The notes below the pieces were generated by a model. The model was not told the origin of the DNA and searched no databases. It was given only the letters and a program-made list of their open reading frames with translations. Source: Prorocentrum cordatum (lineage: Eukaryota; Sar; Dinophyceae; Prorocentrales; Prorocentraceae). Taken from it: a stretch of DNA of 64,000 bases. Within the stretch, counting starts at the first letter, position 1. The number at the start of each line of letters is the position of its first letter. Positions 9,850 through 20,019 of this stretch are shown piece after piece. Made by a program: the position numbers and the translations under genes. The stretch covers positions 95,978 to 159,977 of the forward strand of contig CAUYUJ010018903.1 in assembly GCA_963575745.1 (NCBI GenBank), given 5' to 3'.

Positions 9850-10931
9850 GGCAATTCGTGCGCGATGGCGGTCGACGCAGGCATGGGCTGTGGGGCGCAG
9901 AAAAGATGGGGCGCATCAGCAGCGCGCGCAACATGGCATGACCCACGATGCGTCTCGACTGGGGGCCGCTCGCCCGGCCCCGTCGCAGAACCCCCCGCGG
10001 GCCACGAGCGAGGCGCCGGGCGGCGCGGGGGGCGGCGCCCGCGGCCCGCCTCCACTCATCTAAGTGCCAGCCCAGCGCGTCGCCCCCGCGGCTGCAGGCG
10101 ACCAGGTGGACGCCCGGGCCGTCGGCCGCGAGCGCCTCGCCCGCCTCGGTCGCCAGCCGACGCCCTTCCTCCCCATCCGCGCCGAGCGACGCGAAGTTGT
10201 CCACGCGCTCGGCGCGCGCAGCTCCGCGGCTCGCGGCTGGCGCGGGCCGGCCGCCCACTAGCCCGTTCCCCACCTCCACCCCGGCGACCCTCTCGGCCAC
10301 CGCTTCGCGCGCGGCGCGCCCTTGAAGCCCGTCGGCAGGGCGCTCGGCACGGGCGCCGTCTCCTCGCCAGGACGCAGACGCACTCCTCCGAGCCGACCGA
10401 GACCGACGGCTCCCGCGCGCGCCCGTTCCATCCCGAGGTGCTCCCGCAGCTCCCCCCGCAGCCATATGGAGATGAAGGCCACCTCGACGTCTGCGCCCGA
10501 CGCGTGCACTGGCTCGGCCCCCTCGAACTCGAGCCGAGCCTCACGCCTGGCGCGAGGCTCACGCCTGGCGCGCCCATGAACCAGCAGTTGTTCACGCGGC
10601 AGTCCAGGATGAGACGCTGCTCTACTCCGTTCTTCCAGGCGCAAAATGCGCCCGCGCTTTCCTCGCAGCTGCGCCCATGCTCGATGACCCCCCGCTCGCG
10701 CAGCGACCGCAGGAACTTCGCATGCTCTATCGGCTTCTGACGGACGATCGGGTCGTTGTAGGCGCGGCGCAGCTGTCGTCGCTCCTCTTCTTCCGCCTCC
10801 TCCTCGGGCGCCCGAACCAAACTCTCGAGGACCTCGGGCGCTTTCGCGCCCGCCCAGTCGCCGATGTCCTGAATGCGAGCGGGCCGGCGCTGGACTGGAC
10901 CAGGCTGCCCTTCGCGCCTCGAGGGGGGCAA
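9850..10931 (-). pseudogene. Reverse transcriptase relic
   Basis: Blocks in order: AYNDPIVRQKPIEHAKFLRS and LRERGVIEHG (10770-10690), FCAWKNGVEQRLILDCRVNN (10650-10590), which is the K-x2-G-x2-RLI-x-D-R-x2-N motif; then in a second frame GADVEVAFISIWLRGELREH (about 10495-10435), the D-x3-AF motif A; ALPTGFKGAP (about 10330), motif B; then in a third frame ERVDNFASLGADGEE (about 10205), where VDN replaces the usual xDD; and RRIVGHAMLRALLMRP (about 9960). This is the dinoflagellate-type RT of a DIRS-like element. Frame changes near 10580 and 10300 make it non-functional unless they are sequencing errors. Confidence 0.8.
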
Positions 10932-11439
10932 CAGCTTTGGCGGAAGCCGCCGTATCTCTGCTTCGACAGAGGCTCCTCCAGGGCCCCCTGCCCGCGCCTG
11001 TCAGCCGGCGGTGAACCTAGCTCTCGACGAGCTGGCTGGACCCGCTGCAGGCACGCGCGCCGCGCCGCGCTGGGCTGCACATTCGAATCGCCAAGGTTCT
11101 AAGCGGCCCCGTACAACTCGTTCAGAGTGGCGATGGCCGCAGACACTCCGTCCTCTCGCTGCGCCTCCGAAGATCTCGCCGGCGGACTGCATGGCGCAAA
11201 AGCTCGCCTCCGCCACCTGCTTCGCCAACCAGCTCGGAGGGGGGCGAGCGGCCTGCAGGCAGAGGAAGTGGTGGGAGATCGCGATCCACTCTACGCCCAC
11301 AATCAGAACTGCAAAACTGCGGAGGCAAGCAAGCCTCCGCCCCCGCCACTTGCTGCCCCAGTCCGCGGACGGGGCATGGGGGTCGGGAGCCGCCGCTCCC
11401 TCTCTCCCCATCCTTCTTGTTGATGGTAAGTGCTCGGCG

Positions 11440-12270
11440 CTCTTCCCGCGCCCCCCTCGCTCGCTTACTTCGTTATGTTCGCGTCCCGTTCGACTTCCCT
11501 CGATGTGAAGTCCATCGGCCCTGGCGCCAGCATGACGCCGCCAGCGTATCCGTGCTGGCCCGTGAACATTCCAACATTCCAACACCCTTGCCGACTCGCC
11601 CAGCATTCCAACACCCTTGCCGACGCCCTTCTTCCCCTTGCCGCCGGCGGTCAGCTTGGCGACGCGCTCCTGCTCGTTGACGTACTCCACCAGCCTGCGC
11701 TTGGCGAAACAGCACTAAGCTCGCCAGGTTGTAGCGCTCCAGGTAGTCGCGCCCACCTGCCTGCTCCACGGCCTTCACGCGCATCCCGTGCTTCTCGACG
11801 CCCCAGTCGCCCGTCTCGAGCCCGTGCAGCATCGCGAAATACCGATGGTGATCCGTCGGGCCGCCTCCTCGACGATTCAGGAACACATGCACCACTCGGC
11901 CGCGCGCGGTCCCACCGCCGGCCAGTAGGCAGAGTCCGTCACGCTCGACTTCCCCACGATGTCCCGCCACTGCGACCGCTGCCGCCCCAGGTCGCTGACC
12001 TGGATGCTGAAGATCCTCGCGTCTCCCTCTTACTGTTACTCGGTCCCTGTCCAGCTTCGCGCGTCGCAGCGCTTCATCAGTCGAAGGGTTAGCACGGAAC
12101 CATCGGCCAGCAAGGACAAGGCAACCCCCCCCGACGATCGTGGCACCAGCAGGCAGCCCCACCTCGTCTCCTCGGCGGTAGAACGCGCTGATTTCCACCA
12201 CGACCCACACCAGGGTCTGGTTACCTCGATCCCCGCCAACTCCTTTGGCCCCCGCTCCACCGCCAGCGGT
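11440..12270 (-). pseudogene. Gag-like core region of the retroelement
   Basis: Minus-strand blocks: QTLVWVVVEISAFYRRGDEV (about 12220), LVLAGRWFRANPSTDEALRR (about 12110), DARIFSIQVSDLGRQRSQW (about 12020, other frame), YWPAVGPRTA (about 11930), FLNRRGGGPTDHHRYFAMLH (about 11885-11825), DWGVEKHGMRVKAVEQ (about 11800), DYLERYNLASLVLF (about 11740), VEYVNEQERVAKL (about 11680) and APGPMDFTSREVERDANITK (about 11525). The order matches the upstream ORF of the dinoflagellate RT-recombinase elements I know; its biochemical role is not established. A short direct duplication with GGAATGTTCCAA-like units interrupts it near 11565-11640. Several frameshifts. Confidence 0.65.
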
Positions 12271-12541
12271 TCCGACAGGGGCGCCCGCGTGCCGAACCCC
12301 CCCCGCGACTGCCACGCCGCCTCCTCCTCCTCCTGCGGCCGGCGCGGCCGCGGCGGGGGCAGGCGCAAGCGCGGCCGCAACTGCCACCGTTACGGGCAAC
12401 CGCTCGACGTAGCCTCTCGCTGGCACCCCTGCTGGGCCGCGCCCGGCAGCGAGCTCCTGGGTGCGGTGCTCGGCCCTCTCCATCGCCTCTGCCTGGTCGG
12501 CCGCGTCGTCAACCTCCTGCTGAATCGGCGCGGCCCTGAAC

Positions 12542-12542
12542 T

Positions 12543-12594
<52 letters not shown>
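12542..12594. repeat. (CA)n microsatellite inside the retroelement
   Basis: CA repeat with one AAA interruption, between two gag-like blocks; expansion or insertion inside the element after it decayed. Confidence 0.95.
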
Positions 12595-12599
12595 AGTCC

Positions 12600-13010
12600 T
12601 GGCGGCGGCGGCCATCGAGCCTCGGCGTACCTCCCCGCAGAAATCCTCTGCCCCTCCAAATCGTACTTTTCCGCGTAGCAGTCGCCGTCAGGCGTCAGGG
12701 TGTAGTTGGTCGCCCAGGACACCCTTGAGATCGCGACGCGTCGCCTTTGGTGCCACATCTCGCCCTCCCCATTGTAGAGCACGTACACCCACGCGTGGAT
12801 GGGCTTTTCTGGCTGGGTCAACATGGTCGGCATCCTCGCCACGTCGCCATCGACAGCAACAGCCTCGCACAAGGCCTTTTCACCGCCTCCCCGCCGACGA
12901 TCCCGGCGAGGCACCCACCCACAAGCAGCACGATGGCCCAGCTCCACGACTGACCCATCGAGAGCTCCACCTCCGCCGCCGCGGCCAAAGGCACGGGCGC
13001 GCCCGGGCAC
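12600..13010 (-). pseudogene. N-terminal gag-like block
   Basis: The frame starting at 13010 is Gly/Arg-rich for 50 residues and then reads PEKPIHAWVYVLYNGEGEMW, HQRRRVAISRVSWATNYTLT and PDGDCYAEKYDL (about 12810-12655). Trp-H-x-R followed by LTPDGDxYxE is typical of the N-terminal ORF of the same dinoflagellate retroelements. It runs into the CA tract. No start codon can be justified; the Met at 13010 is only the first in the open frame. Confidence 0.55.
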
Positions 13011-13019
13011 GCCGGGCCG

Positions 13020-13175
13020 GGCACGCGTGTATGGATGCGCACCGACCGCAGTTGCTATCGGGGCAGCGGTGCTCCGGGCAGCGCGGGCAGTTCGCCAGGT
13101 AGTTTTGCGTCAGTCCTGTGGCCAGGTGCGCAAGCTCTCCCCGCATCCACCTCGGACACAAAAGCGGGGTGTGGT
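13020..13175. other. 5' side of the retroelement, nothing recognised
   Basis: GC-rich sequence between the first gag-like block and the right flank repeat. A minus frame with CPRCPEHRCPDSNCGRC (about 13085-13035) is Cys-rich but overlaps no known domain. Confidence 0.3.
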
Positions 13176-13275
13176 GGTTTGAGCGAAGACGGTTGAAGAC
13201 ATAAAAACACACAACAAGATTCGGGCCATTCTGTTAGGGAAAAGCCAGAGATTGGCGTTCAAGTGCGTGCTCACA
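13176..13275 (+). repeat. Right flank repeat of the DIRS-like element
   Basis: TTGAGCGAAGACGG, ACACAACAAGATTCGGGCC and ATTCTGTTAGGGAAAAGCC parallel 6774-6870. Compared with the left copy it has a short AACATAAAA-type insertion. Confidence 0.5.
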
Positions 13276-13306
13276 CAAATACAGTGTTCGATATGTTCAT
13301 ATCGTG

Positions 13307-13308
<2 letters not shown>

Positions 13309-13376
<68 letters not shown>
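13309..13376. repeat. (TA)n microsatellite
   Basis: Pure TA for about 65 bp followed by looser AT-rich sequence to about 13470. Confidence 0.97.
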
Positions 13377-13379
<3 letters not shown>

Positions 13380-13504
13380 GGATACATTACATATAGTATA
13401 GTGAGTATCTATAGTACCGATCGTATGTTTAGTGTGTGTATATATATGTGTATATGTATATATGTATAGCTGCGCCTGCGCCCCTGCGAATTTGTAACGT
13501 AAAA

Positions 13505-13756
13505 ACAATCGGTTTTCAACAGGTCCGCAACATGTTACCAAGCGGGCCTTTCACATGTCGAAATTGTTCGAACGCCGTTGCGCGCATTTTGTCGCAAGAA
13601 TCCCTTGCACCGAATGGGACGACGTGCGCACTCGCGCGTCGTCGCGCACGCGCATGCCGGAATCTTTCAAATTCCGTACGTGTCGTACAAATGTCAGAAA
13701 CGAGTGCCCCGATAACCTATCAAAACACGTGGTGTTGCAATATTCGTTTTCAAAGT
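13505..13756 (+). repeat. Family-B sub-repeat, single copy
   Basis: Carries TTTCAACAGGTCCGCAACATG, GTCGAAATTGTTCGAACGCC, GGGACGACGTGCGCACTCGC and TCGTCGCGCACGCGCATGCC, matching the units in the 0-3 kb region; diverged. Confidence 0.65.
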
Positions 13757-13815
13757 ATCCTGGCGACGGACCCAAACATATGCACTTGTGAGTACTGCAG
13801 TTGTGACTCTCTTTT
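13757..13815 (+). repeat. Satellite entry sequence, copy 2
   Basis: TCCTGGCGACGGACCCAAAC, ATATGCACTTGTGAGTACTG and CAGTTGTGAC immediately precede array 2; same as at 3618 and 18900. Confidence 0.7.
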
Positions 13816-14745
13816 TCGGTGGAGCTCCCTATGGGGCCACGAAGCGTTACACTGGTTGCGGGGGACGCATGCGGGCGGTAGCGCTGGGACCTTCGGTGGG
13901 ACTTCCTACGGGGCCACGGAACGTTGTGCTGGGTGTGGGGGCGCATGCGGGCGGTAACACAGCGGCCGTCAGTGGAGCCCCCTATGGGGCCACGAAGCGC
14001 TGTACTGGGCGGGGGGGACGCATGCAGGCGGTAGCACTGGGACCTTCGGTGGAGTTCCCTATGGGGCCACGACGCGCTGTAATGGGTGGGGGGGCGCATG
14101 CCGGCGGTAGCATTGGGACCTTCGGTGGAGCTCCCTATGGGGCCACGAAGCGCTGTAGTGGGTGGGGGGGACGCATGCGGGCGGTAACGTTGGGACCTTC
14201 GGTAGGGCTTCTTACGGGGCCACGAAACGCTGTACTGGGTGGGGGGGAGGCATGCGGACGGCAGCGTTGGGACCTTGAGTGGAGCTCCCGATGGGGCCAC
14301 GGAGCGCTGTACCAGGTGGGGGAAGCGCATGCGGGCGGTAGCGCTGGGACCTTCGGTGGGGTTTCCTACGGGACCACGAAACGTTGTGATGGATGGGGGG
14401 GCCCATGCGGCGGTAGCAATGGAACCTTTGGTGGAGCTCCCTATGGGGCCATGAAGCGCTGCACTGGGTTGGGGGGGGCGCATGCGGGTGGTAGCACGAG
14501 GACCTTCGGTGGAGTTCCCTGTGGGGCCACGAAACGCTGTACTGGTTGGGCGGACGCATGCGGGTGGTAGCACGGGGACCTTCGGTGGAGCTCCCTGTGG
14601 GGCCACGAAACGCTGTACTCGGTGGGCGGACGCATGCGGGCGGTAGCACTGGGGCCGTCGGTGGAGCCCCCCATGGGGCCACGAATCGCTGTGCTGGGTG
14701 GTGCGGGCGGTGCAACTGGGTCCTTCGGTGGAGCTCCGTACGGGG
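13816..14745 (+). repeat. 78-bp GC-rich satellite, array 2
   Basis: About twelve units of the same family as array 1 (GCATGCGGGCGGTAGC, GGGACCTTCGGTGGAG, CTCCCTATGGGGCCACGAAG). Uninterrupted by a VNTR. Units are more uniform in length than in array 1. Confidence 0.92.
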
Positions 14746-14800
14746 CCACGAAAAAACGAGGACCCAACACCAAAGGATGGTCGGAAAAAACTTGCGTTCG
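14746..14800 (+). repeat. Satellite exit sequence, copy 2
   Basis: AAAACGAGGACCCAACACC, AAAGGATGGTCGGAAAAAAC. Matches 6387 and 21152. Confidence 0.7.
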
Positions 14801-14849
14801 CGGTTCTGCGGTTTCTTTAGAGAGCCATGGTTTTCTCAGCATGTTCGTC

Positions 14850-15470
14850 CAAGTTTGCCAAGCGGACCTTTCGCGCCGCATGCCGAATTCATTCGAACGC
14901 CACTGCGCGCGCGCAGGGGGGCGGGGCGGGACCCGTGTCAAATGATACCACGCGGGCCACTCGCGCGCGTCGGCCGCGCGCTCATGTCGAACTTTTTTAT
15001 CGCCGACGCGAGGACATCGTCATCGTTATCGGCGGTCGTGATCAACATCGGCGCCGCCATTGACCTGGCCGTCGTCATCGTTACTATCGCCACCACCATT
15101 GCTACTTTCAGTATCGTGTCTACATGTGTCGGCGTCGCAATGAGACCGCGCCCGCCGAAGTCACCGACTCGCACTGAAGTGCCTGCTTGGAAGTGCCCAG
15201 CGGTCAGCGCCACCGCGGCCGCGTCGGCGGGGCCAAACCAGCTAGCCGCTGCGCGCGCGAGCATGCAAGGGCCAGCGCGGCCGCAAATAATATGCACCAA
15301 CCAGCGCCAAGCACTCATCGTAATCGCCGCCACATAAGTTTTGCAAATCAAGTTGCGGGCTTGTGGGTGGGATGTTTGCGAGAGAATGGGACTCGTCAAC
15401 TCATGTGTGACAAAAACAATTGCATCACATAGTTTGCACCACGCATGCTGCACAACAAACGTTGCTAGAA
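14850..15470 (+). repeat. Family-B fragment plus module D, copy 2
   Basis: A short family-B remnant (TTCGAACGCCACTGCGCGCG) leads into module D (14935-15347), which matches 1545-2021 at many points, then the CAAGTTGCGGG marker at 15349 and the ATTGCATCACATAGTTTGC segment that also follows the marker at 3366. Confidence 0.7.
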
Positions 15471-15975
15471 GCACGCGGTTTGGGGCCCACGTTGGCTATC
15501 ATGTATATGCCTACGTATGTTCACAGTGTATATGTCTAGATCTCCGTAGATAACACCATCACACACATACTTTTTGGCGTTGCGGCCCCGCGCGCGGCGA
15601 CGGGGCGTAGAAAGTGGAGCGCAGGCAGTGGAGCGCGCGCGTCTACGCCCAGCCGAGCTCTCAGAGACCGCTTACGGTCTAGCAGCCGGCAGCAGCCACA
15701 ACTATCCGGGCCTGGATGGCGGGGAGGGAAATGAGCAGACGGAGCTACGATGAGGGTGGAAGGTGACATAAGCCAACCGGGACTGGAAGGCGGGAAAAAC
15801 GAGAAAGCCAGCGTGGGCCGACAGTGGAATGCGTCAAGTAATAGTGACGGGGAAAGCGAGCGGAAGACGGCGGAGCCACAAAAAGTCGCAGGCCGAAGGA
15901 GCCGCGAAAGTCGGCGGAGCCAGCGACGCGCCGAAAACGGCGGCAGCCGAGAGGGTGGTCCCTGAGAGAGCGGCT
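15471..15975. other. Unique-looking GC-rich stretch, no gene recognised
   Basis: No motif or repeat family could be recognised. Frames on both strands are open but compositionally odd (Arg/Ser/Pro). Confidence 0.4.
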
Positions 15976-15980
15976 TGGGC

Positions 15981-16121
15981 CACACACACACACACACACA
16001 CACACACTCTCTCACAAACACACACACACACACACAGACACACACACACACACACACACACAAACAGACACACACACACACACGGACACACACACACACA
16101 CAGACACACACACACACACAC
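15981..16121. repeat. (CA)n microsatellite
   Basis: CA repeat of about 140 bp with CTCTCT, AAA and GA interruptions. Confidence 0.97.
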
Positions 16122-16189
16122 TCGCCACCGTGCCCCGAAGCACGAGCTGGAGCGCCGATCTGCGACTGCATGCAGTCTTGACTCCCGGG

Positions 16190-16500
16190 CCTGCTCAGGC
16201 TGATCCTGATGTTCCGTTCGACGGCTGTCTCCCGTCTCTGTTCCACTGCGTGATGAGGTGGCGACATTCGAAGCCTGCCCCCACCCACCATCGGTTCTCC
16301 CGAATCGATGAGAATTGGAGGTAGGGTTCGGATTTCTTCACGTGCTCGACGAATTCCGAACGCCCCCCCGACGCCCATCGACGTGTCTGAAGCGTTGATG
16401 ATAGGCGAGGGCAGGGTCCGGACTTTGCCGCCGAATGCTCCCACGCTTCCGTGATCAAGGGAGATCGCCTGAGCAGCGGCTGGTGGGCCCAGCAAGCATC
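16190..16500 (-). other. Coding-like minus-strand stretch with an internal ~100-nt repeat
   Basis: The minus frame reads [20 protein letters not shown] and then, 33 residues on, [20 protein letters not shown], so the DNA holds two diverged copies of a unit of about 100 nt in frame. The frame continues into the CA tract and is not closed as a gene. Product unknown; it may be an exon of an unrecognised gene or chance. Confidence 0.3.
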
Positions 16501-16554
16501 GCGCGTGCAGAGATGTTCCCGTCACGGCAGTTTGAATATGTATGATCCATGACG

Positions 16555-16760
16555 AAGATGCTGACGATGAGGATGACGACGATGATGATGGTTTGGGTTA
16601 TGGCGTGGTGATGGTGGCGATGCTGCTTCTGGCTAGCAAAGGAGGGCGCCGTGGAATATGAGAAGCAAAGAGGTGGCAGAGGGAGGCGGGACAGGATGAG
16701 AAGGCGGAGGGAGCGAAGAGGAGGCGGAGGAGGAGGAGGATGATGATGATTTTGACTATG
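16555..16760. repeat. GAT- and GGA-rich simple sequence
   Basis: GATGACGATGA and GGAGGCGGAGG runs with a repeated GGCGTGGTG / TGCTGCTNCTGGCTAGCA phrase at 16600 and 16765. Confidence 0.75.
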
Positions 16761-16810
16761 GCGTGGTGGTGATGGTGGTGGTGCTGCTCCTGGCTAGCAG
16801 AAATGATAGA

Positions 16811-17046
16811 GGCCTGCTAGATGGGGTCCCAGTAGATGGGGTCGGAGGATCTCGCCGCATCATCGATACATCGGCGATGCATCGCCGATGCATCGGCGAT
16901 GCATCGGCCATGCACTGGCGACGTCGGACGTCGGCGTGGAGAAAATTGGGCCCCACATCGAGCCGCATTGCCAATGCATCGCCGATGCATCAGTGATGCG
17001 GCGCGATTCTACGACCCCGTCTACTCCGACCCCATCTAAGAGGCCT
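16811..17046. mobile_element. MITE-like element with ~60-bp terminal inverted repeats
   Basis: The left arm reads GGCCTGCTAGATGGGGTCCC, AGTAGATGGGGTCGGAGGAT, CTCGCCGCATCATCGAT. The right arm, reverse complemented, reads AGGCCTCTTAGATGGGGTCG, GAGTAGACGGGGTCGTAGAA, TCGCGCCGCATCACTGAT. Inside are alternating GCATCGCCGAT/GCATCGGCGAT units, themselves palindromic. Pairing stops sharply outside AGGCCT, so the element ends there. No target-site duplication is convincing. It has no coding capacity. Confidence 0.75.
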
Positions 17047-17099
17047 AGAAATGAGGCGCGAACTTCAGCGACGACGGAGCAATTGGAGGAGCTTCGTGA

Positions 17100-17480
17100 A
17101 CGGTCGGCAGAGAGGGATCAGGAACAGCGAGAGGGCGGAGGACGGGGGGGCAGGGAGGAGGACGAGGAGTGGGAAGAGCAGGACGAGGAGAAGGACGACG
17201 GAGACGTGGACGAGGAGGCGAGAAGGGGGAGGACGGGGGGGAGGCAGGGAGAAGGACGAGGAGTGGGAAGAGCAGAACGATGAGAAGGACGACGGGGACG
17301 TGGAAGAGGAGGATGGGTGACGAGGACTAAGAGGGGCATGCGGATGGACGGAAGAGAAGGACGACGGCAACGCCGAAGAGGTGGAATAGGAATGGGGGAG
17401 AGGGTTACGACGACCAAGACGAGGATGACGACACAGAGGTGAAATGGTAATATGGGACGAGAGGCGCGGGATGGGGGATA
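17100..17480. repeat. Purine-rich GGA/GAC tract
   Basis: Strand-asymmetric purine tract (GAGGACGAGGAG, GACGACGGAGACG). Contains a duplicated phrase GAGTGGGAAGAGCAG at about 17167 and 17261. Frames are Glu/Arg or Ser/Pro low complexity. Confidence 0.8.
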
Positions 17481-17559
17481 GGGGACGTGGGAAGAAACAG
17501 GATGAGGACGAGGGAGGGATAGGAAGCGGGGAGGGGGGTGAGGCAGAACATGAGAAACA

Positions 17560-17720
17560 TGCACGTTAAGACCTGTGATATGGCGTCTCCCGTGCCGGGC
17601 TCCTCGCGCAGTGAAGCAACAGAACTGTCTGATGCTGCTGATGGGACTGCCTCTCGCGACAGGAGGCAGCTCATAATTAGTCTGGATACTGCTGATCGGA
17701 CATAGTTACGCATGCCACCC
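17560..17720. repeat. Dispersed repeat with GTCTGGATACTGCTGATC
   Basis: TGATGCTGCTGATGGGACTG and TAGTCTGGATACTGCTGATC recur at 29908 and 29963. Nature unknown. Confidence 0.5.
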
Positions 17721-17729
17721 CTATCGCAA

Positions 17730-18460
17730 GCCTCTCGCCGAAAGGCGGATTGGAAGCCTCCGGTGGTGCTCACCGCGCGGCGGGGCTCACATCACAACCA
17801 TCTGCGCTGAGCCGCGATCGGTCCAGGCTGACCGATCCACGCGGCGTGAGAACCCAACTCGGCGAAGAGCCCAGGGGGTCATGGAAGGGGCCCGGGGACG
17901 CGCGAACGAAGGAGTGGACACACGCATCCCAGGATCCCCCCTACTTGTCCATATTCTCTGGAGTTTCCTCCTCCCTCCCCTCCCCGCTTCCCGCAGCGTC
18001 CCCTCTCTTCCTGGGAATCGCCGGCTGCGTGCTGGTGTCCGTGCCGCCCCCCCCCCGAGCAGATGCGGGAGAGGGGCGGGCCCTCGCAGGGGGCCCGGGC
18101 GCCCTCCAGCCTCGAGGCTTCGGTCGGGCACGTCCTCCCGCAGCCAGACTTTGGATGGAGCAGAACCATCACTGCCAAAAATATCGGATCCTTGCCCAAA
18201 ACAGTCGAACCATCGTCCCCAGACGACGTCCTGACGAACTCTCAGTGTTCCTCCCGTCGAGGGGCACGCCCGACGGAACTCTGGGCGCGGCGAGGGGCAG
18301 GACGACGAGGCGGCAGAAGGGGAGCTGTGAAGGGGCCCAGGAGGCGCGGAGGCGAGGAGGGGGGAACGGGGGCCACGGGGGGGCGTGGGGAAAACCGGGG
18401 CGAGGACGAGAAGGAAGAGGAGGGGCGATGATGGGCCAACTTTCCACCAACGCTACCACA
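17730..18460. other. Unassigned GC-rich stretch
   Basis: No gene recognised. Frames are open on both strands for 250 residues owing to composition; none shows a known motif. Confidence 0.4.
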
Positions 18461-18462
18461 TG

Positions 18463-18582
18463 TAGGAGAGGGAGGAGGAGGAGGAGGAGGAGGAGGAGGA
18501 GGAGGAGGAGGAGGAGGAGGAGGAGGAGGAAGTAGGAGGAGGAGGAGGAGGAGGAGGAGGAGGGGGGGGGGAAGGAAGTGGG
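18463..18582. repeat. (GGA)n microsatellite
   Basis: GGA repeats with a single AAGTA interruption, ending in a G run. Confidence 0.97.
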
Positions 18583-18714
18583 GATGGGGATGAGGTAAAG
18601 CATGATGAACGCATGCGCGAGGGGTTCAAATCTGTCGGGCAAATCCTGTCGGGAGCCTCGCGCTGTGAAGTACCTAACACATAATGCCAGGGTGTTCCCA
18701 AAAGGTGCCCCATG

Positions 18715-18895
18715 ACGGCCCAAGAGCCCTCCAACAAAGCCCCGAAACGGGCCACGAGGGCTCCTAGACCGCCCAAGAGGCCCTCAAAACGGCCCACGAG
18801 GCCGTCCAAATGCCGCGGGTGCCTGGACGAAAGACAAAAGCGGGCATATCGAATCCTCGGCTTCGCAAGGCCCCAAGGACCCCCCCCCCCCCTAA
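18715..18895. repeat. GGCCC-rich alliterative repeat
   Basis: Irregular repeats of GCCC-AAGAGGCCC / AACGGCCCACGAGG type, also at 28380-28520 and, in the opposite sense, 60790-62200. Confidence 0.6.
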
Positions 18896-18896
18896 A

Positions 18897-18990
18897 ATTA
18901 GCCTGGCGAAGGACCCAACCATATGCAGGTGTGAGTACCGCAATTGTGATTCACTTTTCCGGCGGTGATCCCTATGAAGCAACGAGCCGT
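18897..18990 (+). repeat. Satellite entry sequence, copy 3
   Basis: CCTGGCGAAGGACCCAACC, ATATGCAGGTGTGAGTACCG and CAATTGTGATTC, followed by one decayed satellite unit (GGTGATCCCTATGAAGCAACG). Confidence 0.7.
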
Positions 18991-19269
18991 GCTAGGGGTG
19001 TGCCTACATGAATGGCGTGGTACAAGACGCGAACGAAAACGATTGATCTGAGTACGCAGAGAGACTGAGCGCGGGTGAATCTGAGCGCGAGTGCGCCTGA
19101 CTGTGAATGAATATGCGCGCGAGCGAGTCTACGTGCATGAATGCGAGTATGACAAAGCATGGCGCCGCGACGCCAATGTCGGCGCGCCCCCCCGCGAGGG
19201 TCGCGCCCGCTTCCCCCCCTTCTTTTACTCCCTCTTTGCCCGCGCACTCAAAAGTCCTATGCTGCGGGC

Positions 19270-19705
19270 GCAGCGCAGCGCGGAGTCCCCGCGACGCGCG
19301 CAGGTCGCCCCGGAGGGGTCCCAGCGACGCGCGCGGGTCGTCCGCTGCGCGGAGCAAAGAGAGCTAGCTGGCTGGCTGATAGCGGGCAAGGCCCTTGCCG
19401 CTGGGCAGAGCGACGACGGGCGAGCCGCTGGGCAGAACGCAGCACGGAGTCCCCGCGACGCGCGCTGGTCGCCCCGGAGGGGTCCCAGCGACGCGCGCGG
19501 GTCGTCCGCCGCGCGGAGCAAAGAGAGCTAGATGGCTGGCTGATAGAGGGCAAAGCTCTTGCCGCTGGGCAGAGCGACGACGGGCGAGCGAGGCGCCGGG
19601 AAGAACGCAGCACGGAGTTCCTGCGACGCGCGCTGGTCGCCCCGAGAGGGCCACAGCGACGCGCGCGGGTCGTCCGCGGCGCGAGGCCGCACAATTCGTC
19701 AGACC
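19270..19705 (+). repeat. ~166-bp tandem repeat, three copies
   Basis: CGCAGCNCGGAGT starts at 19274, 19439 and 19606 (165 and 167 bp apart). Units include GACGCGCGCNGGTCGCC and GCAAAGAGAGCTAGNTGG. It splits the third satellite copy, lying between its entry sequence and its array. Confidence 0.9.
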
Positions 19706-19739
19706 GTCGAGAGACGGCGAGGCTCGGGCGGGCCGCTCC

Positions 19740-20015
19740 TCAGATCAAGCCTCGCGGATAAACTCGGTGAAGCCCAGCTCCCCGGCGAGGGCCGCCGCCC
19801 CCCTCCTGCGCCGCTTCGCGCGCGAAGCAAACTGCACCGGCTGCTTCCGCAAGCCCCTCGGCGGCCCTACCAGGAAGAACTCGATGCGAGGCGCCCGCGC
19901 GAGCAGGAGGTCCTCGTGGCGCGTGGCGCGCGAGAGCAGCGCGTGGAGCTCCAGCCACCAGTCGTCGCCCTCCTTCTTGCCGTTCCCCACTTCGTGGCGG
20001 CCACAATCCAGTATC
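19740..20015 (-). other. Short coding-like minus frame
   Basis: The minus frame reads ALLSRATRHEDLLLARAPRI, EFFLVGPPRGLRKQPVQFAS, RAKRRRRGAAALAGELGFTE and FIREA (about 19960-19745). The hydrophobic-charged pattern is unlike the surrounding repeats; it resembles a fragment of a retroelement ORF (R-H-E-D-L-L x ARAPR) but I cannot name it. Flanked by the 166-bp repeats and by the satellite array. Confidence 0.35.
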
Positions 20016-20019
20016 ACGC

